A DNA stretch of 64,000 bases from Enterococcus_D entomosocium (GTDB lineage Bacteria; Bacillota; Bacilli; Lactobacillales; Enterococcaceae): the NCBI RefSeq assembly GCF_030441895.1, contig NZ_JARJAS010000009.1; one strand, written 5' to 3'. A model generated the notes under the pieces. It made no database searches. It saw nothing but the letters and a program-made list of their open reading frames with translations, and was not told the DNA's origin. The translations under genes and the position numbers were made by a program. Below are positions 34,259 to 42,456 of this stretch, one piece after another; positions within the stretch are counted from its first letter, which is position 1; each line of letters begins with the position of its first letter.

Positions 34259-34528
34259 ATGGCAATTTCAAAAGAACGCAAAAACGAAATCATCAACAAA
34301 TTTGCACGTCATGAAGGAGATACTGGTTCTCCAGAAGTTCAAATCGCTGTTTTAACAGAAGAAATCAACCATTTGAACGAACATGCACGTATGCACAAAA
34401 AAGACCACCATTCATACCGTGGGTTGATGAAAAAAGTTGGACATCGTCGTAACTTATTAGCTTACCTACGTCAAAAAGACGTACAACGTTACCGCGAATT
34501 AATCCAAGCTTTAGGATTACGTCGTTAA
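34259..34528 (+). CDS. rpsO: 30S ribosomal protein S15
   Basis: 89 residues, the usual S15 length. The motifs G-D-T-G-S-P-E-V-Q, H-K-K-D-H-H-S-Y-R-G-L and L-R-Q-K-D are diagnostic. S15 binds the central domain of 16S rRNA early in 30S assembly. The ATG at 34259 follows AGAGGTG. The approximately 90-base leader could hold the S15 autoregulatory site known in other bacteria, but I cannot identify the class by eye. The rpsO-pnp order is the widely conserved one, though here the two genes are split by a terminator, a repeat array and a long hairpin. Confidence 0.98.
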   Translation: MAISKERKNEIINKFARHEGDTGSPEVQIAVLTEEINHLNEHARMHKKDHHSYRGLMKKVGHRRNLLAYLRQKDVQRYRELIQALGLRR

Positions 34529-34538
34529 TCAAACAAAG

Positions 34539-34571
34539 AAAAGTGAGGTTCAACCCGAATCTCACTTTTTT
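34539..34571 (+). terminator. Intrinsic terminator after rpsO
   Basis: Stem AAAGTGAG / CTCACTTT with extra pairing in the loop region (GGTT..AATC) and a T-run. The repeat array begins directly after the T-run. Confidence 0.88.
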
Positions 34572-34576
34572 GCTAT

Positions 34577-34855
34577 GAATCACTGCGACTGGGCGGCGCA
34601 AGCCGCACAGAGCAGATGATGAATAGTACTAGGCGAGGGAAACGAGCGTAGTGACCAAGCAGCGGAATCACTGCGACTGGGCGGCGCAAGCCGCACAGAG
34701 CAGATGATGAAACCTACTAGGCGAGAGCAACGAGGGTAGTGACCAAGCAGCGGAATCACTGCGACTGAGCGGCGCAAGCCGCACAGAGCAGATGATGAAA
34801 CCTACTAGGCGAGGGAAACGAGCGTAGTGACCAAGCAGCGGAATCACTGCGACTG
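34577..34855. repeat. Tandem array A: three 88-bp units plus a partial fourth
   Basis: Units start at 34577, 34665 and 34753 with exact 88-base spacing; a fourth begins at 34841 and diverges after about 15 bases. Each starts GAATCACTGCGACTG and ends AGCAGCG. In unit 1, 34593-34597 (GCGGC) pairs with 34602-34606 (GCCGC) around a GCAA tetraloop; a second hairpin can form between TACTAGGC and GCGTAGTG with one G-G mismatch. Unit differences are few single-base changes. Minus-strand open frames through the array are by-products of the 88-base period. It is related to the array at 62083-62392. Confidence 0.93.
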
Positions 34856-34975
34856 CAGTGTCGGCTAAAACAGCTGATGCAGTCTGACAGGTGATCTCGA
34901 GCCATCTAAAAAGTGAAACACCGAAAGAGCGGCCTTTTGACTGGTGAATCAAAAAGCGCAGCTAAAAAGAATTTT

Positions 34976-35068
34976 GGGTCCTTGTAAGCAGCATCCTACT
35001 AACCAAATGAAAGCAGCGGAACGACATTCCGATTTTTTCATTTGTTTAGTAGTGACTTGCTGGGATCC
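34976..35068 (+). promoter_or_regulatory. Long imperfect hairpin in the pnp leader
   Basis: Nested pairing seen by eye: 34976-34981 with 35063-35068; 34984-34988 with 35056-35060; 34998-35011 with 35037-35050 (13 of 14); 35017-35021 with 35027-35031. The structure ends 5 bases before the pnp ribosome site (AAAAGGAG, 35073-35080). In E. coli, pnp is autoregulated through an RNase III cut in a comparable leader hairpin; a similar mechanism here is only an inference. Confidence 0.6.
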
Positions 35069-35086
35069 GATGAAAAGGAGCAGAAC

Positions 35087-37204
35087 ATGACAGAAAAACA
35101 AGTATTCAAAACAACTTGGGGCGGCCGCCCATTAGAAGTAGAAGTTGGCCAATTAGCCAAACAAGCAAACGGAGCTGTATTGGTTCGTTATGGTGATACG
35201 GTTGTCCTAAGTGCAGCGGTTGCATCTAAGGAAGCAAAAGATACCGACTTTTTCCCATTAACAATCAATTACGAAGAAAAAATGTATGCCGTAGGGAAAG
35301 TACCTGGTGGCTTTATCAAACGGGAAGGACGTCCAAGTACGGAAGCAACCTTGACTGCCCGCTTGATCGATCGTCCGATCCGTCCAATGTTTGCGGAAGG
35401 TTTCCGTAACGAAGTACAAGTAACAAACATCGTAATGAGTGTTGAACAAGATTGTACGCCAGCAATGGCGGCAATGTTAGGTTCTTCTTTAGCATTGTCT
35501 ATTTCAGATATCCCGTTTGACGGACCGATCGCTGGTGTTGATGTTGGTCGGGTCAATGGCGAGTATGTCTTGAATCCAACAGTAGAACAAGCAGAACAAA
35601 CTGATATCGAATTGACAGTAGCTGGAACGAAAAAAGCTATCAACATGGTTGAATCAGGCGCGAAAGAAGTTTCTGAAGAAGACATGTTAGGTGCGTTATT
35701 ATTCGGTTTTGATGCTATCCAAGAATTGGTTGCCTTCCAAGAAGAAGTTGTCGCAGCTGTGGGTAAACCAAAAATGGAAGTCAAATTGTTACAAGTAGAT
35801 GCTGACTTGAAAAAAGAAATCTTCGACGGCTACTACCAAACAATGAAAACTGCTGTTATGACTGAAGAAAAATTGGCTCGTGAAGACGAGATCGATAAAG
35901 TCAAAGACACAGTGAAAGAAGTGTATGCAGAAAAATTTGCTGGACATGAAGAGGAAGCACAATTCTTGAAAGAAGTGAAACAAATCGCGGAAGATCTTGA
36001 AAAAGATGTGGTTCGCGAATTGATCACCATCGACAAGATTCGTCCGGATGGCCGTCAATTAGACGAAATCCGTCCATTGGCATCAGAAGTTGGCTTATTG
36101 CCACGTGTTCATGGTTCTGGTCTATTTACTCGGGGACAAACCCAAGCATTGTCTGCTTGTACATTAGCACCTTTAGGCGAACACCAAATCATTGATGGAT
36201 TAGGGGTTGAAGAATCAAAACGATTCATCCACCATTACAACTTCCCTCAATTTTCTGTTGGTTCGACTGGTCGTGCCGGCTCACCAGGACGTCGTGAAAT
36301 CGGTCATGGTGCATTAGGCGAACGTGCCTTAGCACAAGTGATTCCTGATGAAACAGACTTCCCTTACACAATCCGTCTCGTTGCAGAAGTATTAGAATCA
36401 AATGGTTCTTCTTCTCAAGCAAGTATCTGTGCAGGAACCTTAGCATTGATGGATGCAGGGGTGCCAATCAAAGCACCAGTTGCAGGTATCGCAATGGGAC
36501 TTGTATCTGATGGTGAAAACTACACGATCTTAACTGATATTCAAGGCTTAGAAGATCACCTTGGCGATATGGACTTTAAAGTTGCTGGAACCAAAGATGG
36601 GATCACTGCGTTACAAATGGATATCAAGATCCAAGGAATCACTGAACAAATCTTGACAGAAGCATTAAGTCAAGCGAAAAAAGCACGGATGGAAATCTTA
36701 AATGAATTGACATCAACATTGGCTGCTCCTCGTGAAGAGTTAAGCCAATACGCACCGAAGATCGAAATGATCCAAATCGATCCTGCGAAGATCAAAGATG
36801 TAATCGGTAAAGGCGGCGACACCATCAATGGCATCATTGATGAAACTGGCGTGAAAATCGATATTGATCAAGACGGAAAAGTTTCGATTGCTTCTGCTGA
36901 TGCAGAAATGATCCAAAAAGCTATCAAGATCATTGAAGAATTGACGAAAGAAGTAAAAGTTGGCGAAGTGTACCTTGGGAAAGTTGTCCGTGTTGAAAAA
37001 TTCGGTGCGTTTGTCAACTTAATAAAAGGCAAAGACGGCTTAGTTCACATTTCACAACTTGCGAACGAACGGGTCAACAAAGTAGAAGACGTTGTCAAAG
37101 AAGGCGACGAAATCTTAGTGAAGGTCACAGAAATCGACAAACAAGGCCGTGTGAACCTGTCAAGAAAAGCACTATTGAACGAAGATAAAGCAGAGCAAAA
37201 ATAA
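35087..37204 (+). CDS. pnp: Polyribonucleotide nucleotidyltransferase (PNPase)
   Basis: 705 residues, usual length. Two RNase PH-like domains (residues 1-210 and about 310-540) are separated by an all-helical linker; the second core carries G-S-T-G-R-A-G-S-P-G-R-R and the C-terminal KH domain (V-I-G-K-G-G-D-T-I-N-G-I near 577) and S1 domain (G-E-V-Y-L-G-K-V near 625) bind RNA. It degrades RNA 3' to 5' with phosphate in the degradosome-like complex. ATG at 35087 after AAAAGGAG. Preceded by the long hairpin leader. Confidence 0.98.
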   Translation: MTEKQVFKTTWGGRPLEVEVGQLAKQANGAVLVRYGDTVVLSAAVASKEAKDTDFFPLTINYEEKMYAVGKVPGGFIKREGRPSTEATLTARLIDRPIRPMFAEGFRNEVQVTNIVMSVEQDCTPAMAAMLGSSLALSISDIPFDGPIAGVDVGRVNGEYVLNPTVEQAEQTDIELTVAGTKKAINMVESGAKEVSEEDMLGALLFGFDAIQELVAFQEEVVAAVGKPKMEVKLLQVDADLKKEIFDGYYQTMKTAVMTEEKLAREDEIDKVKDTVKEVYAEKFAGHEEEAQFLKEVKQIAEDLEKDVVRELITIDKIRPDGRQLDEIRPLASEVGLLPRVHGSGLFTRGQTQALSACTLAPLGEHQIIDGLGVEESKRFIHHYNFPQFSVGSTGRAGSPGRREIGHGALGERALAQVIPDETDFPYTIRLVAEVLESNGSSSQASICAGTLALMDAGVPIKAPVAGIAMGLVSDGENYTILTDIQGLEDHLGDMDFKVAGTKDGITALQMDIKIQGITEQILTEALSQAKKARMEILNELTSTLAAPREELSQYAPKIEMIQIDPAKIKDVIGKGGDTINGIIDETGVKIDIDQDGKVSIASADAEMIQKAIKIIEELTKEVKVGEVYLGKVVRVEKFGAFVNLIKGKDGLVHISQLANERVNKVEDVVKEGDEILVKVTEIDKQGRVNLSRKALLNEDKAEQK

Positions 37205-37224
37205 GCTGCTACTTCTAAATCATA

Positions 37225-37260
37225 AGCAAAGTCTAGGAAACTGGACTTTGCTTTTTTTTT
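37225..37260 (+). terminator. Intrinsic terminator after pnp
   Basis: Perfect 9-bp stem AGCAAAGTC / GACTTTGCT (37225-37233 with 37244-37252) and nine T. Confidence 0.92.
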
Positions 37261-37341
37261 GTCTAAGTAGCACATCTTCAAAAGGGTCTTACTTGACAGG
37301 AGTTATTTTTTGCTTTAGTGCGAAAAATAAGAGATAATTCA

Positions 37342-37394
37342 GAATATTGTCTTTGCCATGCAAGCAATAATTCTAAGATGTTAAACGCATCTTA
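37342..37394. promoter_or_regulatory. Two adjacent palindromes before the beta-glucoside operon
   Basis: First: AGAAT-ATTG-T-CTTTGC at 37341-37356 faces GCAAG-CAAT-A-ATTCT at 37360-37373, a long imperfect inverted repeat. Second: TAAGATG (37374-37380) and CATCTTA (37388-37394), perfect 7-bp arms. A TTGACA hexamer lies upstream at 37293-37298 without a good -10. They could be operators or leader hairpins for substrate control of the operon. Confidence 0.45.
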
Positions 37395-37414
37395 TTTAGG
37401 ATAAGGAGTACGAT

Positions 37415-38815
37415 ATGAAACAAACATTTCCAACTGATTTTTTATGGGGAGCATCGATTTCCGCTCACCAAACCGAAGGAGCGTATCAAACCGATGGCAA
37501 GGGAATGAGTGTCCAAGATACTCGTCCAAGAGACAACCACAAGATCGCGGATTTTACTGTGGCTGTCGACCATTACCACCAGTACAAAGAGGATATCGCC
37601 TTGTTAGCAGAAATGGGGATCAAAATTTTCCGTTTTTCGATCGCTTGGTCGCGAATTTTTCCAGAAGGGCGCGGTACTATTAATCAAAAAGGATTGGATC
37701 ATTACAGCGATGTCATTGATGAATTGCTGAAACACGGCATTCAGCCCTTTGTAACGTTGAACCATTTTGACTTGCCGCAAGCATTGGAAGACGAAGGCGG
37801 CTGGACAAAACGCAGCACCGTTGAGGCATTTGCCGCATACGCCAAAACGCTGTTTACAGCCTATGGGGATCGAGTGACGCACTGGCTGACGATCAATGAA
37901 CCAAATATCATGCTGTTGGTGGATCAAAAAATATTAGGGAAAAAGATTCCATTATCAGAAAAATACCAGCAATTTCATCACCTGATGATCGCTGAAAAAT
38001 ATGCTTTCGAAGCGTGTCATGAAATCGTACCGAATGGCAAAATCGGACCGGTGCCGAATATTTCGTTGGTCTATGCGGCGACTAGTCGACCAGAAGACAA
38101 CCAAGCGGCGCTGTATTTCAACAGTGTCCGGAACTGGGCGTACCTTGATTTCGCCTGCTTCGGTCGTTACAATACGGTCTTTCAAGATTATTTGAACCAA
38201 AACGGCCTCACGATTGACTTTGGTCCGGAAGATGAGGTGTTGATGAAACGGGCTCTGCCTGACTTTGTCGCAATGAACTTCTACACCACGGTGACAGTGG
38301 AGCAGCCGACGGAAGCTGGGGACATGAAAAACGGCATCAGTGATCAGCAAAGTGAAGACATTATGGAGCGTGGTTTTTACAAAGGGTTCACCAATACGTT
38401 CTTGAAGAAAAATGCCTTCAATTGGACCATCGATCCCTTGGGACTGAAAACGACGTTGCAAACACTTTATGATCGTTACCACTTGCCGATCATCATTACT
38501 GAAAACGGCTTAGGGGCCGAAGACCATCTAGAAGCAGATGGCGCGGTTCATGATCCGTACCGTATCGATTATTTGTCGCAGCATATCAATCAATGCTTAG
38601 CCGCGATCAATGCTGGGGTGGATCTGATCGGATATAGCCCGTGGTCTGCCATTGATTTGATTAGTGTGCATGAAGGGATTCGAAAACGGTATGGTTTTAT
38701 TTACGTAGATCGCAATGATGCAGAGGAAAAAGAACAAAAACGAGTGAGAAAAGACAGCTTTTATTGGTATCAAAAGCTGATTGAAGAAGGGGCGATCCCT
38801 TCGTTGGAGGAGTAA
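37415..38815 (+). CDS. GH1 family 6-phospho-beta-glucosidase
   Basis: 466 residues, cytoplasmic. Acid/base Glu162 in T-I-N-E-P, nucleophile Glu363 in I-T-E-N-G. The C-terminal stretch S-V-H-E-G-I-R-K-R-Y keeps Ser, Lys and Tyr at the spacing that binds the 6-phosphate in this family. The neighbouring EIIC, whose start lies at the stop of this gene, supports hydrolysis of PTS-imported beta-glucoside 6-phosphates such as cellobiose 6'-phosphate. ATAAGGAG precedes the ATG. Specific sugar is inferred only. Confidence 0.92.
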   Translation: MKQTFPTDFLWGASISAHQTEGAYQTDGKGMSVQDTRPRDNHKIADFTVAVDHYHQYKEDIALLAEMGIKIFRFSIAWSRIFPEGRGTINQKGLDHYSDVIDELLKHGIQPFVTLNHFDLPQALEDEGGWTKRSTVEAFAAYAKTLFTAYGDRVTHWLTINEPNIMLLVDQKILGKKIPLSEKYQQFHHLMIAEKYAFEACHEIVPNGKIGPVPNISLVYAATSRPEDNQAALYFNSVRNWAYLDFACFGRYNTVFQDYLNQNGLTIDFGPEDEVLMKRALPDFVAMNFYTTVTVEQPTEAGDMKNGISDQQSEDIMERGFYKGFTNTFLKKNAFNWTIDPLGLKTTLQTLYDRYHLPIIITENGLGAEDHLEADGAVHDPYRIDYLSQHINQCLAAINAGVDLIGYSPWSAIDLISVHEGIRKRYGFIYVDRNDAEEKEQKRVRKDSFYWYQKLIEEGAIPSLEE

Positions 38816-38817
38816 TG

Positions 38818-40158
38818 ATGACAAGTGTTTTTACCTTTTTAGAAACGCGTTTGATGCCGCCATTGAATAAGTTGGCGAATTTACGCTTTATTCGCGCAAT
38901 CATGCAAGCTGGGATCATTACGGTCCCTTTTACGATCGTCGGATCGATTTTTTTAATCATCAATAATTTACCACAAATCATTCCACCACTGGCTGGCTTT
39001 TTCGAACAAACGATTTTACGATTTTCACCGCTTTATAGTGTCGTAACTACCATGTCTGTTGGCTCGATTGCTGTTTTTTATTGTTTAGCAACAGGGTATT
39101 ATTTAACTGAGATCTATCATAAAGAAGAGCATTTGACTATGAGCAGTTTTGTAGGGGCGTTATTAAGTTTGTTTGCCTTTTTAATGACGATCGTCCAAGT
39201 CGATATCACAGATGGTGCGGCACAATTGCTGCAGTCAGAGAGCGAAACCGCCATTGTTTATAATGGGGTCGCTTTAGGCGGTTGGATCACTCGCTTCAGT
39301 GGAGTAGGGATCTTCATCGGGATTATCACTGCAGTACTTGCTACGTCAGTCTATCGTTTTTGTGTAAAAAGAAAGATCACCATCCAGATGCCTGAAGGGG
39401 TTCCTGATGGAGTCAGCAAAGCATTTGCGTCATTGATCCCAGCGATTTTGATTGCCTTTTTGATGGTGGCGATCAATGGAGTACTGGCGGTTTTCCACAC
39501 GGATCTTCACGGATTGCTATCCAAACCATTTGAATTCGTGAAGGAGTTGACGGGTTCGTGGTTAGGAATCATCGTGATTATGCTCCTTATCCATCTCTTA
39601 TGGGCAGTGGGGGTTCATGGGACGGCAGTTATAAAAAATAGTTTCATCAATCCCATCCTATTGGTGGCTCTAACTGAAAATATCGATGGTGCCAATAATA
39701 TTTTTGCTGGGGATTTTGTGAACATGTATATTTTTATGGGTGGCGCAGGAAGTACACTTGGATTGGTTTTATTGATGCTGTTTGTGGCAAAATCACAACA
39801 GCTCAAAGTCTTAGGAAAAGCAGCGATCTTACCGGGGCTTTTTAACATCAATGAACCAGTGATCTTCGGGGCACCGATCGTCTACAATCCGTATTTGATC
39901 ATCCCCTTTATCGTAACACCTTTGATCAACGTGACGATTGCTTACTTTGCTAGCTCGTTTGGCTTTGTCGATAAAGTCATTACGGGAATTCCCTGGATTT
40001 CACCGGTGGGCATAGGGGCGTTTTTAGGAACCGGCGGTGATTTCCGAGCCATCCTGATCGCTTTGATCAACTTAGGGGTTTCCATTCTCTGCTATTATCC
40101 ATTCTTTAAGATGTACGATGGCAAACTCTACACGGAACAACTTGCCAATCAAGCATAA
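38818..40158 (+). CDS. PTS EIIC, cellobiose/lichenan (Lac family) type
   Basis: 446 residues, about ten membrane helices, cellobiose-class EIIC. The signature G-V-H-G-T-A near residue 261 and N-I-N-E-P-V-I-F-G near 342 are typical of this class and form the sugar-binding region. An ATG at 38815 overlaps the upstream stop, but GGAGG (38806-38810) is better spaced for 38818. No IIA or IIB gene is adjacent, so general beta-glucoside IIA/IIB proteins from elsewhere must serve it. Co-transcribed with the 6-phospho-beta-glucosidase. Confidence 0.92.
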   Translation: MTSVFTFLETRLMPPLNKLANLRFIRAIMQAGIITVPFTIVGSIFLIINNLPQIIPPLAGFFEQTILRFSPLYSVVTTMSVGSIAVFYCLATGYYLTEIYHKEEHLTMSSFVGALLSLFAFLMTIVQVDITDGAAQLLQSESETAIVYNGVALGGWITRFSGVGIFIGIITAVLATSVYRFCVKRKITIQMPEGVPDGVSKAFASLIPAILIAFLMVAINGVLAVFHTDLHGLLSKPFEFVKELTGSWLGIIVIMLLIHLLWAVGVHGTAVIKNSFINPILLVALTENIDGANNIFAGDFVNMYIFMGGAGSTLGLVLLMLFVAKSQQLKVLGKAAILPGLFNINEPVIFGAPIVYNPYLIIPFIVTPLINVTIAYFASSFGFVDKVITGIPWISPVGIGAFLGTGGDFRAILIALINLGVSILCYYPFFKMYDGKLYTEQLANQA

Positions 40159-40169
40159 GTAGAAAAAAC

Positions 40170-40225
40170 AGCAAAACGCCCGTTGATGGACTTCTAGTGA
40201 AGTGCCAACAATGGGCGTTTTTGCT
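40170..40225. terminator. Bidirectional intrinsic terminator
   Basis: Stem AGCAAAACGCCC / GGGCGTTTTTGCT with a long loop that itself can pair (ACTTCTAGTGAAGT). Ends the EIIC operon on the plus strand and the metal ATPase gene on the minus strand. Confidence 0.85.
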
Positions 40226-40239
40226 AGTGCAAATAGTGG

Positions 40240-42162
40240 TCACGTATGCAAAGACTGTTGATACAAGACACAATCATCGCAATCTTTGCGGGTTGGTTTG
40301 GCTTGCTGGGGTGTTTCTTTGTGTAATGGCAAAAGCATACGCAACCCGTTTAAGATAACTAAGATCGTGCTTCCTTCATGACCCACGACCCCTAGAGGTA
40401 GCGTGAGAAATTCAAGGAAGTTTGAAGCGATCAGCAACAAGATGACACTGATAGAAAAGACGATGTTTTGTTTGATGATCCGCTGTAATTTCTTAGCCAA
40501 ACGGTGACTGTCGACCAAACGCAGCAAATCATTTTTCATCAAGACGATCTCCGCCACATCCATTGCGACATCTGTTCCTTCGCCCATCGCGATCCCTACA
40601 CTTGCGGTCGCTAAGGCGGGGGCATCATTGATCCCATCACCGACCATCGCATTGATTTGGTAGGTTTCTTTCATTTCTTTGATCCGAGTGGTTTTCTCAT
40701 CAGGCAGGCAATCACTTTCGTAGTCAGACAAGCCGATTTCTGCGGCGATCACTTTGGCAGTACCTAAATGATCACCCGTCAGCATCGTCGTGTGAATTCC
40801 TTGCTTATTGAAGTAGGCAAGACTCTCACGAGCTTCAGGACGGGGCTGATCCAATAGTGCTAAATACCCTGCTAATACACGGTCACGATTGATATAAATC
40901 AAGGTTTTTCCGGCTGCTTTCAATTCTTGGATGCGGGTTTGTTCACTGACAGCAACAGAGGTTAGATCGACTTCTTTTCCAATCGTCCAATGGGCAGCTT
41001 GGTAAGTGGTGGCTAGACCGACCCCCGCTTGTTCTTCCACTGCTAATTCCAATGGTCTTTCATCGTGGAAATACGCCAAGATCGCTTCAGCCAATGGGTG
41101 ATTTGATTGTTTTTCCATCCCAACAATCAGTTGGGGGATAAACGGTTCATCCAGCAATAGATGAACATCAGTGACAGCAGGTTTGCCTCGAGTCAGCGTT
41201 CCGGTTTTGTCAAAAGCGATCGCTTTGACATTGGCAAAGGCATCCAAGGCTTGTCCGCCTTTGCATAAAACGCCCAAACGAGCAGCGTGAGAAATGGCTG
41301 CTAACGTCGCAGGAGTAGCAGAGGCGACTAAGGCACAAGGGGATGCCACTACTAGTAAGACCATGCCACGATAAAAACTTTCTTGGAACCCCCAATTCGT
41401 GAAAAACGTACACAAAACGATCATTAGTGGGACGGCGATCAGGACGATCGGCACATAGATCCGTTCGATTTTTTCGATCAGGGTCGCCGTTTGACTTGGC
41501 ATTTGCTGCGCTTCTTCCACCAATTGAATGATTTTTGCAAAGCGGGTGTTTTCACTCGTTTGAGTAACTTCAATGTACAATGGCTGCCCAAGGTTGATGG
41601 TTCCCCCAAAGACTTCACTGCCTAAACGTTTCTCGACAGGAATGGATTCGCCACTGATGGCCGCCTCATCAACACTGCTGGTTCCTTGGATCACGATACC
41701 GTCGATCGGGATCGCACTGCCTTTTGCCACCATAATCGTATCTTTTAACTGAAGGGCTTCGACTGGTACTTCGACGAGCTCCCCAGATTCAATCATTTTT
41801 AAGGCAGTCGTTGGTTGCAGTGCCATTAATGAACTAATTTCTCGCGTACTTTTGTTGGTCGTATATTCCTCAAGGGCACCGCTCAAACAAAAGATAAAGG
41901 TCAGCATCGCCCCTTCAAACCAATGCCCAATGATACAGGCACCAATGGCGGCTAACGCCATCAGTAGATCGACGTTCAACCGTTTGTCGTGCACCAATTC
42001 TTGCGTGCCTTCCCAGGTTTGTTTCCAACCCCCGGCAAGAATCGCTAACAGATAAGGGACAAAGCTATAAGGAATGGAAAAAGATGCCATAAGAAAGCCA
42101 GTTGCCATCAATAGCAAACAAGCAATCGTTGAAAAAACAGCCGACGATTCGGATTTACTCAT
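40240..42162 (-). CDS. P1B-4 type metal-exporting ATPase (PfeT/FrvA/CoaT-like)
   Basis: 640 residues. Phosphorylation motif D-K-T-G-T-L-T with Asp318; actuator loop S-G-E-S-I-P-V; hinge G-D-G-I-N-D-A-P near residue 535. The membrane metal site is S-P-C (not C-P-C), and H-E-G-S-T is present in the last helices; both mark the P1B-4 group, which exports Fe(II) or Co. There is no N-terminal metal-binding domain. The ATG at 42162 follows AGGAGG; a longer reading to 42396 is non-coding upstream. A Fur-like box lies at 42295-42313, in keeping with the Fur/PerR-controlled iron exporters of Bacillus (PfeT) and Listeria (FrvA). Confidence 0.9.
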   Translation of the reverse strand: MSKSESSAVFSTIACLLLMATGFLMASFSIPYSFVPYLLAILAGGWKQTWEGTQELVHDKRLNVDLLMALAAIGACIIGHWFEGAMLTFIFCLSGALEEYTTNKSTREISSLMALQPTTALKMIESGELVEVPVEALQLKDTIMVAKGSAIPIDGIVIQGTSSVDEAAISGESIPVEKRLGSEVFGGTINLGQPLYIEVTQTSENTRFAKIIQLVEEAQQMPSQTATLIEKIERIYVPIVLIAVPLMIVLCTFFTNWGFQESFYRGMVLLVVASPCALVASATPATLAAISHAARLGVLCKGGQALDAFANVKAIAFDKTGTLTRGKPAVTDVHLLLDEPFIPQLIVGMEKQSNHPLAEAILAYFHDERPLELAVEEQAGVGLATTYQAAHWTIGKEVDLTSVAVSEQTRIQELKAAGKTLIYINRDRVLAGYLALLDQPRPEARESLAYFNKQGIHTTMLTGDHLGTAKVIAAEIGLSDYESDCLPDEKTTRIKEMKETYQINAMVGDGINDAPALATASVGIAMGEGTDVAMDVAEIVLMKNDLLRLVDSHRLAKKLQRIIKQNIVFSISVILLLIASNFLEFLTLPLGVVGHEGSTILVILNGLRMLLPLHKETPQQAKPTRKDCDDCVLYQQSLHT

Positions 42163-42294
42163 AAGAAACGCCTCCTTTTGAATGTAGTCTAGGAATGAAA
42201 AAACCGATCCTTTTCTCAAGAAACAATCGATTGTTCCTCCCTCAACTTGAGCATAGCACATTCGAAAACAAGATGGTAAAAAAACAACGTACCT

Positions 42295-42313
42295 GATAAT
42301 GAAAGTGATTATC
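42295..42313. promoter_or_regulatory. Fur/PerR-like operator
   Basis: GATAATGAAAGTGATTATC matches 16 of 19 positions of the classical Fur box pattern GATAAT-GATAAT-CATTATC, with perfect outer arms (TGATAAT / ATTATCA). It lies 133 bases upstream of the metal ATPase start codon. Confidence 0.65.
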
Positions 42314-42382
42314 AAGTAGCGATTAAATAACGCTACTATCCAAATGATAAATGGAAACTCACTATTATAGAAAAAAGAACAC

Positions 42383-42421
42383 AAAAAAAGCAGCACAATA
42401 AAAAACGAATTGTACTGCTTT
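42383..42421 (-). terminator. Intrinsic terminator of the mevalonate operon
   Basis: Stem AAAGCAG-c-ACAAT / ATTGT-a-CTGCTTT (42387-42399 with 42409-42421), followed on the minus strand by a U-run (complement of A at 42383-42389). Confidence 0.85.
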
Positions 42422-42456
42422 TACTTATTTGATGTGGTAGTCAGCGATTGGATCTC

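Noticed and set aside
34577..34855. CRISPR array
   Set aside because: Units are near-identical over their whole 88 bases, with no short repeat plus unique spacer pattern and no cas genes.
34580..34952. Minus-strand open frames through repeat array A
   Set aside because: They exist because a repeating unit without stops stays open; no ribosome site, no protein family, and the same pattern recurs by repeat period.
37313..37320. -10 element for the TTGACA at 37293
   Set aside because: No hexamer near TATAAT at 16-18 bases; kept only as a note in the palindrome entry.
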